Part shown: positions 11,950-33,100 of the stretch, piece by piece
How positions within the stretch are numbered: position 1 is the stretch's first letter
Layout of the letters: each line of letters opens with the position of its first letter
Assembly: GCF_023856365.1 (NCBI RefSeq)
Contig: NW_026042394.1
Coordinates: 248,001-312,000 of the forward strand
DNA from: Brienomyrus brachyistius
Lineage: Eukaryota > Chordata > Actinopteri > Osteoglossiformes > Mormyridae
Direction of reading: 5' to 3'
DNA: 64,000 nt
Translations under genes and position numbers: made by a program
Notes under the pieces: model-generated
Databases searched by the model: none
What the model was told of the DNA's origin: nothing
The model's input: the letters and a program-made list of their open reading frames with translations, nothing else

Positions 11950-12730
11950 AAACCATTAAATACAAAAGGAAAACAAAAGTGCTGTAAGACTGTATACTTA
12001 TGTGTATGTTAGTAAAGGCTGTAGCTGACACAACGGACCCCACTAATTAGAAAGGGGTAATTGTACACATGTGGCATCCAGTATGTTCTTCTATAACAGT
12101 TTTTAAAAAAAAAAAAAAACTCACATTACACAAATTGGCACTATCAAAACGAGGATTATGGGGAAAATGGGGACTGTGATGGAGATTACATACACGTAGG
12201 CATGGTATTTAGTTTTTTTTAATCTGGTCACCTTCCAGAGTAATTGTAAACTAAAACCATCTTCACCCTATTTGATTCTTTATAAATGGACAATCAGTCG
12301 TGCAGTAAATGGGGGTATAGAGAGACACAGAGCTTGTCTAACAAGAAACCCTGGGAAGCTAACATTAATAGGGTGGGTATGGATAGCAAAACCATTGATA
12401 CAGATTACAGATTTATATCTCACCTGAACCCTGGCGGGCTCCGTGCCAATAGGGGTTGGGATTAGGGTTAGTTAACTTAAGTAGTAATATTGATGTGTAT
12501 ATTCTCCTATTCTCCAGTCAGTGAATCGTGAAACGTAATGTTAATATGTTTCTATACCTATATGTTCTGCTTAAAAACCCATAAAGGCAAGCACAGTGTT
12601 TAGACATTCTGTTACTTAGACTAGTAAACACTAAGATCCTTCAGCTTTCAATTAACCTGACACAACAGTCTAAACAACAAATGTGTGCCATGTCATTTGT
12701 CATCTTTACATCTTGTATCCTTTATATGGT
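11950..12730. other. Non-coding, nothing recognised
   Basis: AT-rich sequence with an A-run near 12105; no supported gene. Confidence 0.4.
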
Positions 12731-12736
12731 AATTGG

Positions 12737-12809
12737 ATTTTCAAGGTGGAATTGCAGGTCGATCATTTTAAGGATCTAGATGTAAACCTCCCTGGTGTTG
12801 CTTTAATAT
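12737..12809 (+). repeat. Direct repeat 5' of gypsy fragment
   Basis: A block of about 73 bp (begins ttttcaaggtggaatt, ends ggtgttgctttaatat) is repeated in the same orientation at 14067-14138. The two flank a gypsy pol fragment, so they may be pieces of LTRs or internal duplicates. Confidence 0.75.
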
Positions 12810-12929
12810 TTTTTTTGCACAATTTGCTTCACACACTTCCTCCAGCAGAGAAGCTTACAATACTACACCCCACCAAATGACTGGATGATGCCTTTTTATT
12901 TAAGGTCTGGCTGTGAGCCTCGATTACCG

Positions 12930-13430
12930 ATACACTATCTTCAGGCTCCTGCCGGGATCAGTCAGTATGGTGGACCTTTGGAGGAATGGGTACAAAACCA
13001 TCAGGAAAGTTTGCAGGTGCTTCAAGAGTATGTGAAGGCTTAGTTGGAGGAACAAGCCACACCACGAAATCGGAAACACAATGAGTTGGTTAATGATTAG
13101 GGGTTTGATGAAGGTCAGCTGGTGTGTTTGCGGAACCATGTTCGAGGTAAAATACAGGATCATTGGGATGCCTGTTTGTATATGGTAGTTCGGTGTCCCC
13201 AAGATCAGGGTGCAGTTTACTCTGCAACTCCAATGGAGGGGGACGGGGTTGTCCGTCAAGTTCACCGAACAGAGTTGCGTCCAGTACCACAGGGGGTTGT
13301 TATGTCAGGGGAAGATGTTCTGGTAATGTCTCCTGAGTCTGGGTTGCCCACAGGGGCAACAGAAATGGAATCGGATGAGGACTCTGTGATTTTACGGGGA
13401 CAGGGCTGGTGGGAGGGGTCGCAATAGAGC
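12930..13430 (+). pseudogene. Ty3/gypsy integrase C-terminal relic
   Basis: The plus-strand frame, broken by at least two stops upstream, reads VCLRNHVRGK, then IQDHWDACLYMVVRCPQ, VYSATP and VRQVHRTELRPVP. This is the order found at the end of Ty3/gypsy pol: a 'VLvRn' strand, a 'kl.d.W...pY.Vv' strand, 'V..v.p' and 'rtvHRtel'. The upstream integrase core, RNase H and RT are absent, so this is a truncated, inactive insertion. No gag or complete LTR was found. Confidence 0.65.
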
Positions 13431-14066
13431 ATCCACAAGTAGGCCTCGTATAATGGAGGAGGTTATGTCCCCCCCGAGGTGTAGAGACCAGTTAAACGTT
13501 CGGTGAGGTCCACCACTGGTCATCATACCAACCCTTATAAGTTACCACGGTCAGTGAATGATCGTTCGGTTGGGGAGGAAGACCAGTGGTTTGGGGATAG
13601 AATTCTTAGCTGTGATCGTTGGGTCATCAATTTCATTTTGGGGGATGGATTGTAGCCAGGCAATTATAGGCAGGTATAGGAACTGCAGTTCGGACTGGAG
13701 GCATAGCCGGGGCGAGATGGCTGTGCATGTTCCGATGGTAGGGCATATTGGCAAAGGAGCAGGCACGGGAAAGACAGGCAGGGTCCTGATAGATTTGGTG
13801 GAGCATCGGCGGGCATATTGAATTTGCAGTGTAGCAGCCTTTCTGTTTGCTTGTTTCAGGGGTGAACAATCTTATCCGCAAAGGGCCGGTGTGTATGCAG
13901 GTTTTCGCTGCAACTCCCTAATTAGATTTCTAATTAGAGGACTGATTAGCTGAAGAGTCCTCATACCTGGTTTTGAAGAGCTGACCTAAAGGTTACCCCA
14001 AAAACCTGTTTTTTTTTTGTTTGAATGGGGCAGTGAGTCATGGGGTAAACTACTGTTCTTTAGGGG

Positions 14067-14138
14067 TTTTCAAGGTGGAATTACGGGTCGATAATTTTAA
14101 GGATCAGGTTGTAAACCTCCCTGGTGTTGCTTTAATAT
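14067..14138 (+). repeat. Direct repeat 3' of gypsy fragment
   Basis: Second copy of the block at 12737-12809, with a few substitutions (acgggtcgataatttt against gcaggtcgatcatttt). Confidence 0.75.
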
Positions 14139-14589
14139 GTTTTATCTGAGGTTGTATCGTGTATTATCAAGCCAGCCGGCTTAGTGGCCTCGGGAGCGGG
14201 GTTTAGTGGGAGCAGCTGGCTAGTTTTATTTTCTTTTTTGTTTGTGTCTTTTTCTTTGTTGTATGTATATTTTGGGTTCATTATTAGGCAGGCTGGGCCT
14301 TTTGGCACCTGTAGTCTGGGTGCTGGATTGCCCATAGGGGTCTTTTTTATTGCTGTGATTTGCTGTGTCATTCACTAGTGTGATTTGTGCTGGATGTGTT
14401 TTTAAGGTTGTGCTGTGGCGTGTACCTGAGCAAACTTTGGGCAACCTGTTCTCTTGTTGGCTTTATTGACAAAGGGTGGATTAGTCTAATTACGGCCTGC
14501 TACAAATAGCTGCATATAACGTATAAAAAAAATCACCTTATGGGTGCTCCGTAGGGTAGCAAGATCTTGAGTTTTTTTACAGTACTCGG

Positions 14590-15089
14590 GTACGTTTTAA
14601 AATTTTCGACCAATCAGCAAACATTATTCTGACAGCATAGCTGGGAAACCAATGAAAAGTGAGTGCAACGTTCTAGAACTTGACTTCGGGTTGACGCTCC
14701 CTATAAAAGAGCTGGGTACTGCTTCAAGGCGTTCAGTTGGCGCTACCTCCTGATAGAGTAGCACTGTACGGCTCTTGTTCCGTAAAACAACATCAAAAGG
14801 ATGAAAAAAAAAAACAATATTTAAAGAAGACGAAAAAAATCAATTTTTAAAGAAGACGAAAAAAACATCGTCTAAAAAAATAAGCCAAAAAAATAATATC
14901 CGAAGAAGGAAAAACATGCAAAGTAAAAAAAACAAACAAAAATAAAAAACAATATCCAAAGAAGAAGGAAAAAAACATCCAAAGGGAGAAAAGAAGAACT
15001 GAAGGGCAAACGAGGTAGGAGGAAATACAAATTTCGTTTCAGCACCGTTGGAGTGCCAAGCCGTGAAAAGCATTTGGCCAGAAGACAAG
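14590..15089 (+). promoter_or_regulatory. TATA/CCAAT/HSE-like promoter with first exon
   Basis: Two CCAAT boxes (gaccaatcagc near 14609 and aaccaatgaaa near 14649) precede a palindrome cgttctagaactt (about 14669). The palindrome contains TTC-N2-GAA, as in heat-shock elements. A clean TATA box (ctataaaag, 14701-14709) follows. A start site would fall near 14730. The next 350 bp are A-rich with repeated aagaagacgaaaaaa blocks and end in a consensus donor AAG/GTAAGT at 15089/15090. This has the form of a promoter plus untranslated first exon. No coding exon was found before the tandem array, so the gene it would drive is unknown; it could also be the promoter of a mobile element. Confidence 0.45.
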
Positions 15090-15529
15090 GTAAGTGTTGT
15101 ACCTGTTATTTTAAAACAGCGCTTTTCAAAATGCTGCTTTATAATCGTTTGAGATCGTTAGCCAGTGTGACAGCTGAAGGCTTTTTGAGTTTACCAACAT
15201 AAAGTTTTATTTCTGTATTAGGACATTGTCAGGAACAATGATGTGTTCATCGCTATGATGTGGTCAAAAAGCGATGCATTGAATCTTAGAAACATTTGTG
15301 ATTTTTCAAACGATGCTTTTCCTTTTATTTAATCAGTAAAATTTCCATCGGTTTTATATAGTGCCCCTTGAAATATGTCTTTAGCTCATTTTCCGGGCAT
15401 TTTACTAGAATGCATCCTGAGAAATACACAAGCTCTGCTGCATTTCCGTGCCTCGATGTTTAGTGCCGAGTATAATTGTTGCAGTTGCCTTTTATATATT
15501 CCATGAGACCTGTTGGTACCAAGAGAAGT

Positions 15530-16095
15530 GTGAGACTGTCAGGGTGAATTTATCATACAATCGCACGCATAAATACCTGAGGGTTGCCAGTCCTTTTGCG
15601 TTGTTACAGGAGGACTAGAGCTGACGAGTGTGTTTCTACACACTATCAAGGGCATTGTAGTACAGTTTTCTCAGGTGGGAGAATGCTGCCGATCTCCTAT
15701 TTGACAATACAGCCCTTGATATATTAGAATATTACAGAACTAGAAGCCTTTTGCAAGGAAGAATGTGAGAAAATCCCAAGTACAAGAACTGAAAGCCTTT
15801 CAGCTGGCTATAAGAAGCGCTTGTAAGCTGTGATATCTGGCAGAGGAGGTGTTACTAAGTACTGATTACGTAGGGTGCCCAAACTTTTGCAGAGTGCCAT
15901 AATAATGTTTTTATTTTGTAATTTTGTTCAATTTATGGCATAAAAAGTAACTATTCATCAATGTTTGCTGAAAATATTGTGTATTTTCCCCCCAGTTCCT
16001 AAAGAGACTGTATTAACTGATATTGTTGCTTTTGTAATTGAAAAGATGTTATTTGTCAAGGGGTGCCAAACCTTTGCATAAGACTGTACACAGTG
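15530..16095. mobile_element. Possible non-autonomous DNA element
   Basis: Contains ggtgcccaaacttttgca (about 15875) and ggggtgccaaacctttgc (about 16058), a motif seen at the ends of old fish DNA transposon copies. No transposase or clear inverted ends could be defined, so the call is weak. Confidence 0.3.
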
Positions 16096-16308
16096 TGTGT
16101 ATGTGTTTATGTGAGTGTGTGTCTGTGTGTGTGTTTATATATATATATGTGTGTGTGTGTGTATATATTTCTGTATATGCATGTGTATATATATATTTAT
16201 ATATAGTTCACACACATTCAAACTTATTTGAATACACATTCAAAATAATTTTTATTATTATTATTTTCGTTTTTTTTTTTTTTTTGTGTTTTAAAATGTT
16301 TTATTTTT

Positions 16309-16713
16309 GCAATGGAAATAAAAATAAAGCAGTCCTCCGTAGAGGAGGGGTGGTGGAGGGAATATATATATATATATATATACATATATATAAAATAATT
16401 GTCACACAACTGGGGTGACATGCCTTGCCTGCTCACCCAATTTTAGTGCACTTTAGTTATGCATAATGACCTTCTAGTCTCGATACACCCATATATATAT
16501 ATATATATATATATATAGTTTTTTTGTTTTTTTTTTTTGCAATAGACAATAAAAATAACGCAGTTCTCCATAAAGGAGGGATGGTGGATGGAATATATAT
16601 ATATACATATATATAAAATAATTGTCACACAACCTGGGTGACATGCCTTGCCTGCTCACCCAGTTTTAGTGCACCTTAGTTATTCATAATGACCATCTAG
16701 TCTCGATACACCC

Positions 16714-16746
<33 letters not shown>

Positions 16747-17171
16747 GATATTTTTTCTTTTTCTTGTGTTTTTTTTTTCGCAATGGATATTAATAATAAA
16801 GCAGTCCTCCGTAAAGGAGGGGTGGTGGAGGGAATATATATATACATTTATATAAAATAATTGTCACACAACTGGGGTGACATGCCTTGCCTGCTCACCC
16901 AATTTTAGTGCACCTTAGTTATCCATAATGACCATCTAGTCTCGATACACCCATAAATATATATGTATATATATATATATATATAGTTTTTTTTTTTTTT
17001 GCAATAGACAATAAAAATAACGCAGTTCTCCATAAAAGAGGGATGGTGGATGGAATATATATATACATATATATAAAATAATTGTCACACAACCTGGGTG
17101 ACATGCCTTGCCTGCTCACCCAATTTTAGTGCACCTTAGTTATCCATACTGACCATCTAGTCTCGACACAC

Positions 17172-17226
<55 letters not shown>

Positions 17227-18087
17227 GATATTTTTTCTTTTTCTTGTGTTTTTTTTTCGCAATGGATATTAATAATAAAGCAGTCCTCCGTAAAGGAGGG
17301 GTGGTGGAGGGAATATATATATACATTTATATAAAATAATTGTCACACAACCTGGGTGACATGCCTTGCCTGCTCACCCAATTTTAGTGCAACTTAGTTA
17401 TCCATAATGACCAACTAGTCTCGATACACCCATAAATATATATGTGTGTATATATATATATAGTTTTTTTGTGTTATTTTTTTGCAATAGACAATAAAAA
17501 TAACGCAGTTCTCCATAAAGGAGGGATGGTGGATGGAATATATATATACATATATATAAAATAATTAATGTCACACAACCTGGGTGACATGCCTTGCCTG
17601 CTCACCCAATTTGAATGCACCTTAGTTATCCATAATGACCATCTAGTCTCGATACACCCATAAATATATATGTATATATATAGTTTTTTTTTTTCGCAAT
17701 GGACAATAAAAATAACGCAGTTCTCCGTAAAGGAGGGATGGTGGATGGAATATATATATACATACATATAAAATAATTGTCACACAACCGGGGTGACATG
17801 CCTTGCCTGCTCACCCAATTTTAGTGCAGCTTAGTTATTCATAATGACCATCTAGTCTCGATACACCCATAAATATATATGTATATATGTATTGTTTTTT
17901 TTTTTTTTTTTTTTGCAATAGACAATAAAAATAACGCAGTTCTCCATAAAAGAGGGATGGTGGATGGAATATATATATACATATATATAAAATAATTGTC
18001 ACACAACCTGGGTGACATGCCTTGCCTGCTCACCCAATTTTAGTGCACCTTAGTTATTCATAATGACCATCTAGTCTCGATACACCC

Positions 18088-18118
<31 letters not shown>

Positions 18119-18310
18119 GTTTTTTTTTTCTTCGTAATGGACAATAAAAATAACGCAGTTCTCCGTAAAGGAGGGATGGTGGATGGAATATATATATACA
18201 TATATATAAAATAATTGTCACACAACCTGGGTGACATGCCTTGCCTGCTCACCCAATTTTAGTGCACCTTAGTTATCCATACTGACCATCTAGTCTCGAC
18301 ACACCCATAT
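16309..18310. repeat. 220-250 bp tandem array, alternating unit types
   Basis: Nine units start near 16309, 16539, 16780, 17000, 17260, 17485, 17696, 17915 and 18133. Each contains a T-run, a 'gcaatRgay' block, a CCTCC/GGAGG hairpin, TA microsatellite tracts and the conserved segment tgacatgccttgcctgctca. The segment ends in cgatacaccc. Type A (agtcctccgtaaaggaggggt) and type B (agttctccataaaggaggga) alternate for the first six units; later units are B or A/B hybrids. Minus-strand open frames through the array (MSRQGMSPRLCDNYF...) are repeat products, not genes. The array lies immediately upstream of the first clcn7 exon in the window. Confidence 0.9.
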
Positions 18311-18616
18311 ACACACCCGAAGCTCTGATCTCAGATCAGTTCCATGCCTCCAGAATCTAATGTTACCCTCAAGGAAGAAGGGAAGCTATGATGAGTAAAA
18401 AAAAGGTTATTAGAGTGTCCTGTCAGCGTTGGGCTTCTTCGGCCTCCGCCATTGATTTTTCGGTTTCAGGATGGAAAGTACAAGGTGGCTCTGTGTTGAT
18501 GAATAATCCAGGAAAAAAATGCCACAAAGGCATGGAGTCACACCAGTGGAGTCTTATCCTTGCAATAAAGACCCCTGTATGACCTTTGCTGAATATTTCC
18601 AGTTTAGTGGAGCTGA

Positions 18617-27060
<8,444 letters not shown>

Positions 27061-30000
27061 ATTTGTATTGCACGAGTCAGTCATGCTGTTTAATAAGAAT
27101 CATTTGTATTTATACAAACAATGATAAAAAAATTATTGTATTAAATGGCGTGTTTGATGATACTGCTGGTGACTCCGTGGCACTCTTTGAGCAACGTGTC
27201 CGTATCCTAATTTTCTACCTTCTGACACACAAATTCTCAGACTAAATGAGATTACTGCAGTCCCGTTGCCGGGGTAATGCAATTGTTTAGGTGGATGTCG
27301 CTGAATGCATTTCAGTGGGAGGTCCAGAAAGCCTGGGACGCGATTTGACGGGGTAGAAATGAGATGAACGGTTCTGTTGTACCTTGCAGATTTGTACCTT
27401 GCAGATTTCCCTCGATTTGCTTATTAGTTGCTGGAAATCAATATTTAAAAAAAAATGTGCGTTGAACATGCCTTTCCATCCCGATCCATGAACCCAGTTT
27501 TCCCAGATATCAGCAAAACAATGAGAAATTCTATATATAAAAAAAAAAAAATCAACATTTGATTAAGTTTTATTAATGCTTGCTTTCATGTTAAAAAATT
27601 TTGGTGCACAATTTAATTTTTTTTTTAACACACAACATTTGGTTGAAATTGTAACGTGGAACATCAAGTCTGGGGCGCAGTTAAGGGGGGGAGATTAGGA
27701 CAGTAAAAAACTTGGAACATAACTGCATTGGTGTGGGTTTGTGGCCCAATATGATATGCATTCATGGGGCCCAAATTCTCTAGCAGAATCACAGCATAGA
27801 TTTCTTTGTATATTTTTTAGGTTTAAAGGACTCCGGAGATTGAGATATTGTGTTTTTAAAGTTTCCTTGGACTCCCACAGTAAATTTTACAGAGCTGGGG
27901 TCTCCATAACTTTTGCTGTGCAATAAATTTTGCTGACTGGGAAAGGGGGGGGGGGTTCCCCAAGATTTTTGCCGGCTCGCCTACCCATCGGCTCACCTTG
28001 AAAATGCCCAAAATGCCACCTGGCTGTTCAGCCCTGCTATAAAGTTGCAGAAAGACACGACGTTGTACTGTGACCTTACGATGTTACAGATCCGAGAAAT
28101 AGCGTACTAAGCAGCACGTGTTTCCCTGCTGTGTTAAGGTGGGCCTTAGAAACCCATAACGCACTAATGCAGCTCTGGATGGCGGGCTATGCGTCAGTAA
28201 TGCTGTCAGAGAAGATTCACTCATTAGTCTGATGTGAACTTAATCAGATTATGGGTCCTTTTTAGTCGCAGAATACAACATAATCCATGGCAAATGGACA
28301 TCGGTGCCGTCTTTATGATGTTATGCTGACAGTGCCTTTAATCCCACCCCCCACCCCCCACCAATCCCTTTCCCAACTTCATGTTGTCTCTTAATCCTGT
28401 ATGTTTCAGTAATATGAAGACGGAATTTCAGTATTCTCTGTTGCGGTTGTTTTATTTTTATCTCGCGAGTTTCATGCATTTTTAAGAACCGCGCAGAACA
28501 TCAGTTAACTCTGTGCTGCTGGAATCCTGAGGATTGCCTTGATGGGTAGTGTAGGAGTTGAAGGATTTGCGTAGTCAGATTTAATTTTTTAAAAAGGAAA
28601 TCTATTAAAAAGTAACATGCAAAGTAGTTTATTATTATTATTTTTTTTTTTTTTTACATAAGAATTTCAAGAGAAACTGAGAGCCTCGTTTTAATGGGCT
28701 TGTCTGGTAAAGTTAGTTTGACACTTGTACTGCATGTATTATTAAACATTTATCTATCCATCCATCCATCCATCCCGGCTCCGTCAACATGCAAACTTCA
28801 GTAATTCAAAACACTTAGTATTGAGCTTCCATTGTGAGCCTTAGCAGCCAATAAACAAACCGCCAATAATGAATATCACAGGCTTTGGTGATGGACACAG
28901 ACTTCCAGACACGCCCCATATTCCTGACGCATTCCTCACCATGACCCTGTCTACTTCACATTCGCAGCCCAATATTTCATTCAAACTGGAGTTCGAAAGC
29001 TTGTTGGAGCCGAATGGACAATTTTAAAGACCAACATGGCAGAAAATTCAGTTCTGAAAGAAAGGAAGTTTCGATTTTTAATGAACTTATGAGATGCAGC
29101 AGAGATTCATCTTACCCTCAGTAATCTTTAGTTATAGCTTTCAGGGACTGGGATATAGATAATTTAGAAATGTGCTGCTTTTTAAAACACTAAGTAGGAT
29201 TCCAATACTTTTCCAAGACACGGTATAATAGTATAATGTATTGTTGGTGCGCTGTGGGAGGGAGGTGCTGTCCTGGCAGGGGAGACAGGTGACTGAAACC
29301 TTTTGTAGCGATTTGTTCCGCCTGTCTGTTGGGCAGAATTTAGTTTGCTCTCTTTGTGCTTCCAGTAAATCTAGGTCCCGTTCCCATCATACCAGCAAGT
29401 CCGTGCAGGGTGGATCTCTGGCTAATCTCTTTTGTTGTTTGATTCCCTCCACGGAGGAAAAAAAAAAGAACTCGAGGTCACCTGCGGTTCCGAACCACAT
29501 CTCCAGCAGGTCAGTGATCTCAGAGTAGCACATGCCGTTTATAAGCCAAAAGAAAAATGGTTGAAAAGTACGACACCTGTGTTATTCTATTTTGGTATTT
29601 AAGTGACAGAATTCCACTAAAGGTGAATTAAAAACTTGCTTAATTTATTGAGAAATGCTGAAGAAGTAAATGAACAAAGGATGAGAGAAGCTGCTGGAAT
29701 CTGAAGCAGACATGATGCAGGTTCGAAACTGCACAGTTTTGATCTGGAATATGGGACACAATCCACATTATAAGCACTGAGCTAAATGCCAAGTTTTAAA
29801 TGGCTATTTATCTATTACAACCATTGTTTCAGTGAAAGTTGTATGCAGATGTTTATTACTTAGTAATAAGGCAATATTTGGCTCAACTATGGTTTGTCTG
29901 TTACTAATGAAATAAACTTTTCCTATATATAGAGACACAGGACTTTTCTCACTTCTGATCTAAACCATAATTTAGTCTGTTCTTATTTAACATGACACTA

Positions 30001-30129
30001 TAATAAAAATACATCCGAAGTTAAAAATCCTGGAAGACTGCGTCAAATAGAGCAGCAGAGCACCGCCCCCAAACAGCCTCTGTGGGGCAGCAGTGAGCTC
30101 AGAGTGCATCCCCCCCCCAGGAGGCAGTG
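27061..30129. other. Intergenic gap between convergent genes
   Basis: No supported gene. It holds poly-T/A tracts and a short (ATCC)n tract near 28752. The end nearest 30130 should contain the rgs11 3' UTR; a minus-strand AATAAA lies at about 29852-29857. Confidence 0.5.
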
Positions 30130-33100
30130 TTAGGAAGAGCAGGCTGCTGTGGGACTTGCTGGTGACCCCAGGGACTTGGTCTTGCCGTTGTCCTCTAAGG
30201 CCTGGGCGAAAAGGGCAGGGTTACGGCTGGAGTGCCGCTGGCGTCTCACAAAGGGAAAGACACTGGGGCATGATGGGAAGGAGAACATGTTAGCGTTCCG
30301 CTAACACTTGTGGCACTGCCTTTTCTAAGTCAGCCATGTTGGAAAATCCTTGACTACCGTGGAATTACAAACAGAAACTGGAGAGCATCACAGGGGACGC
30401 AAAAGCAATTAACATTACAGAACTCTGTGTAGTCTTAGTGACGAAGCTAAGCTGAAGCCAGCAGTTCACACTAAGCCCAAAAATCCCTGGAATTAATCGT
30501 TAACAACCCCAGAAACAGAACCTGTGTGTATCCCACACCAATATGAGTCTTATCCCCTTATATAAAATACATGGAATATATTACAGAAAGACCCCTTTTA
30601 TAGAAGATAATAGTTTTACCTTTTTTTGGTCTCTTGTGGTTCTATGGCTCTAGCCAGCATGTTTTTGTAGAGATCGGACTTTAAATAGCGGGCGTAGGAG
30701 TCCTGAGGGTGAGAGGAGGGGCCGGGAGCCCGTTTTAATGAAGCTGTCATCCACTTTCATGGCTGTGCACAGTTAATGCTCCTACCTTCTTCATCAGGAA
30801 ATAGATGTGCATCTGGGCGTCATCCAGGACAAAACGATGTGGGCTTTTCATGCCCTGCAGGGTCTTCTCCATGGTCTTGCTGTCCACGTTTACCCACTTG
30901 CTGGCTCCCGGGGCCAGGAACTGCCTGGGGGGAAGGAAGTGATGAGCCTGAGCTTTGCAGTCCCACTGGGAGTAAGCAAGTGCCACATCAGGGCCTGCTC
31001 TAAATTCAACTGGGATGCAAACTGTCCCACTGGGCCACAAGGTCGCACTCACTTGTAGACCTCTTCCACCTTCTGCGGGATCGTAGCGCTCTCGCCGTGC
31101 CGGATGTCCTCACAGGCCTCCCAGAAACAGAGGTTCTCCACTGTGAATGAAACAGCGCATGCATCAGCTACCTGCAGGAGGCGCTCATCACGATGCCAAT
31201 ATGGAGGAGAATTGCCTTTCATAGAGGGATCATGATTATTAATTTAGCAGATGCTAGATCCTATTTTTTTTTTTTTTTGAGAGGGCAGGGTCAGTCAGTC
31301 CCTGGAGTAACTGATCGACGGCCCAATAGTGAGGTCACTCAGCTGACTCTGGGATTTGAGCTGATGACCTCCTGCAATGAATCCCAATCTGCTGAGTCAC
31401 ACACTGCCCAAATAGGCCCGCAGTGATCAAATAATGAATATGATTCTTACTTGCTGACGATGCCTCCATGAAGCTGATCTACTTGGGCGGGGGGGTCTAC
31501 ATGCTGCTCACCACTGAACTCCTTCTCCAGGTACTCCCTGAACTTGCACCGTCCCAGAGGGTCCCTAAGGAGCTCCGTGAAGCCGAACCCCCATCGTTCC
31601 ACCCGCAGCTTGGTGGGTGTCTCCACCCTGCACCAGGAGGCGTGGAAGTGAAGAGACGACAGTCACCTCTGGGGGTGTGGCCCTGAAGAGGCAGGATGGG
31701 GCGCGGTAACGCACACTCACATGTCGGCATTCAGCGTCCAGAGTGCCGTGTCATCTGTTATCCAGGGGTTGCTGGGGGGGCAGCCTTGCATCATGGGGTC
31801 ATGGTTCAGGTACTGCTCGCTGAACTTAAGGAAGCTGAACACAGAAGACCAGCCATTCCCAGTTTTAGTCCTACTTTCTATAATCCTTGCAAGTCATCAA
31901 ATATTCAGGTTCAATGCTGGCATATTCCAGCAAACTGGAGCTCGAAATGGTGACGAAATGATTATACGTCATTGAACCCTATAAGGAAATTCTCTTTTCA
32001 TCTCCTCCATCTTGCTCTCCATAGGTGAGAGAAAGCTTGGTAGCAAAGGGCAGCTGCCCGTAGAGGCTCCCAGGAACCTGGGGGTTAAGGGCCTTGTTCA
32101 AGGACCCACAAGTGTGCTGAAGCCAGGCTTGAACCGGCGACCTTCTGATCAATATTAAGTAATTATTTGCAGTTAAATACAGTTCAATTCAGTTTAATAG
32201 TCAACCGGTTTCAATATTAGTTAGGCATCATTAATCCAGGATATGTGTGACTCTGAGATTTATGGTGAAAGATGGATGGGCAGATGGACGAAAGAACGAA
32301 ATAACGAGGTTAGATTTTCACAAAGAGCAGTCCCCAGCATTTTTGTCAGAATTAACATGAAATAGATCCCCCCCCCCCACCAATCAGAGGCACAGTATAC
32401 AGAATACCCAGAGATATCCCCCAGTTAGGGACTAATGTGGACTGGTGTCGAACCAGTGGTCCCCCAGCTATGCTGGGACTGAGGCTGAATCACAGGTGTT
32501 GGGGGGGGGTAGGTGGGGGAGGCTGTTATCCAACCTTTCCAGGCAGATGGAGGACTTGACCCTCGAGCGGCCCAGGGATTTCCTGATGTGTTCAATCTGG
32601 TGTCGGGAGCCATGAAAAATCACACGGGGAATATAAGAGTCAGAAAAAAGGCACAGCATGGTACACATCCAAGCCCTGATAAGAGCCATGCTGTTGTACC
32701 TTTAAACAGAATTTGTCAATATCTGAGAGCCAACAAAAGAAAACGACAACACAGATGTAGATCCTTCCGAAGCAATTTTCTTATGACAGCATTCTTAAGA
32801 GCCCACTTAATCACCCTCTTTGGTTGTTCTTGGCAACCATCCCATCAGCTGAAATAGGTTCACTCTAAATTCTTTCAGGCTTACCTCTCTTTTGTAGTAG
32901 TCCGCGTTCTGTTCTGTAAAGAAGGAAGAAACAAAACCGTCTCTAAACATGATATAAGCCACATGTTTATGGGAGTTTTACTTGCGCAAAAATGTTCTGA
33001 GGGCACAAGGTTCATTGGTTCAGAGAGATAACCAATCAGACTGTAGAAGTGGTGGATACAGGCAACTAGAGGAGGGGGGGGGGTCAACCAATCAGATGTC

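Noticed and set aside
16224..18252. Series of 60-100 codon minus-strand ORFs (MSRQGMSPRLCDNYF...)
   Set aside because: They are translations of the tandem array and its TA microsatellites, repeated once per unit.
30093..30293. 66-codon plus-strand ORF
   Set aside because: A shadow of the last rgs11 coding exon on the minus strand.
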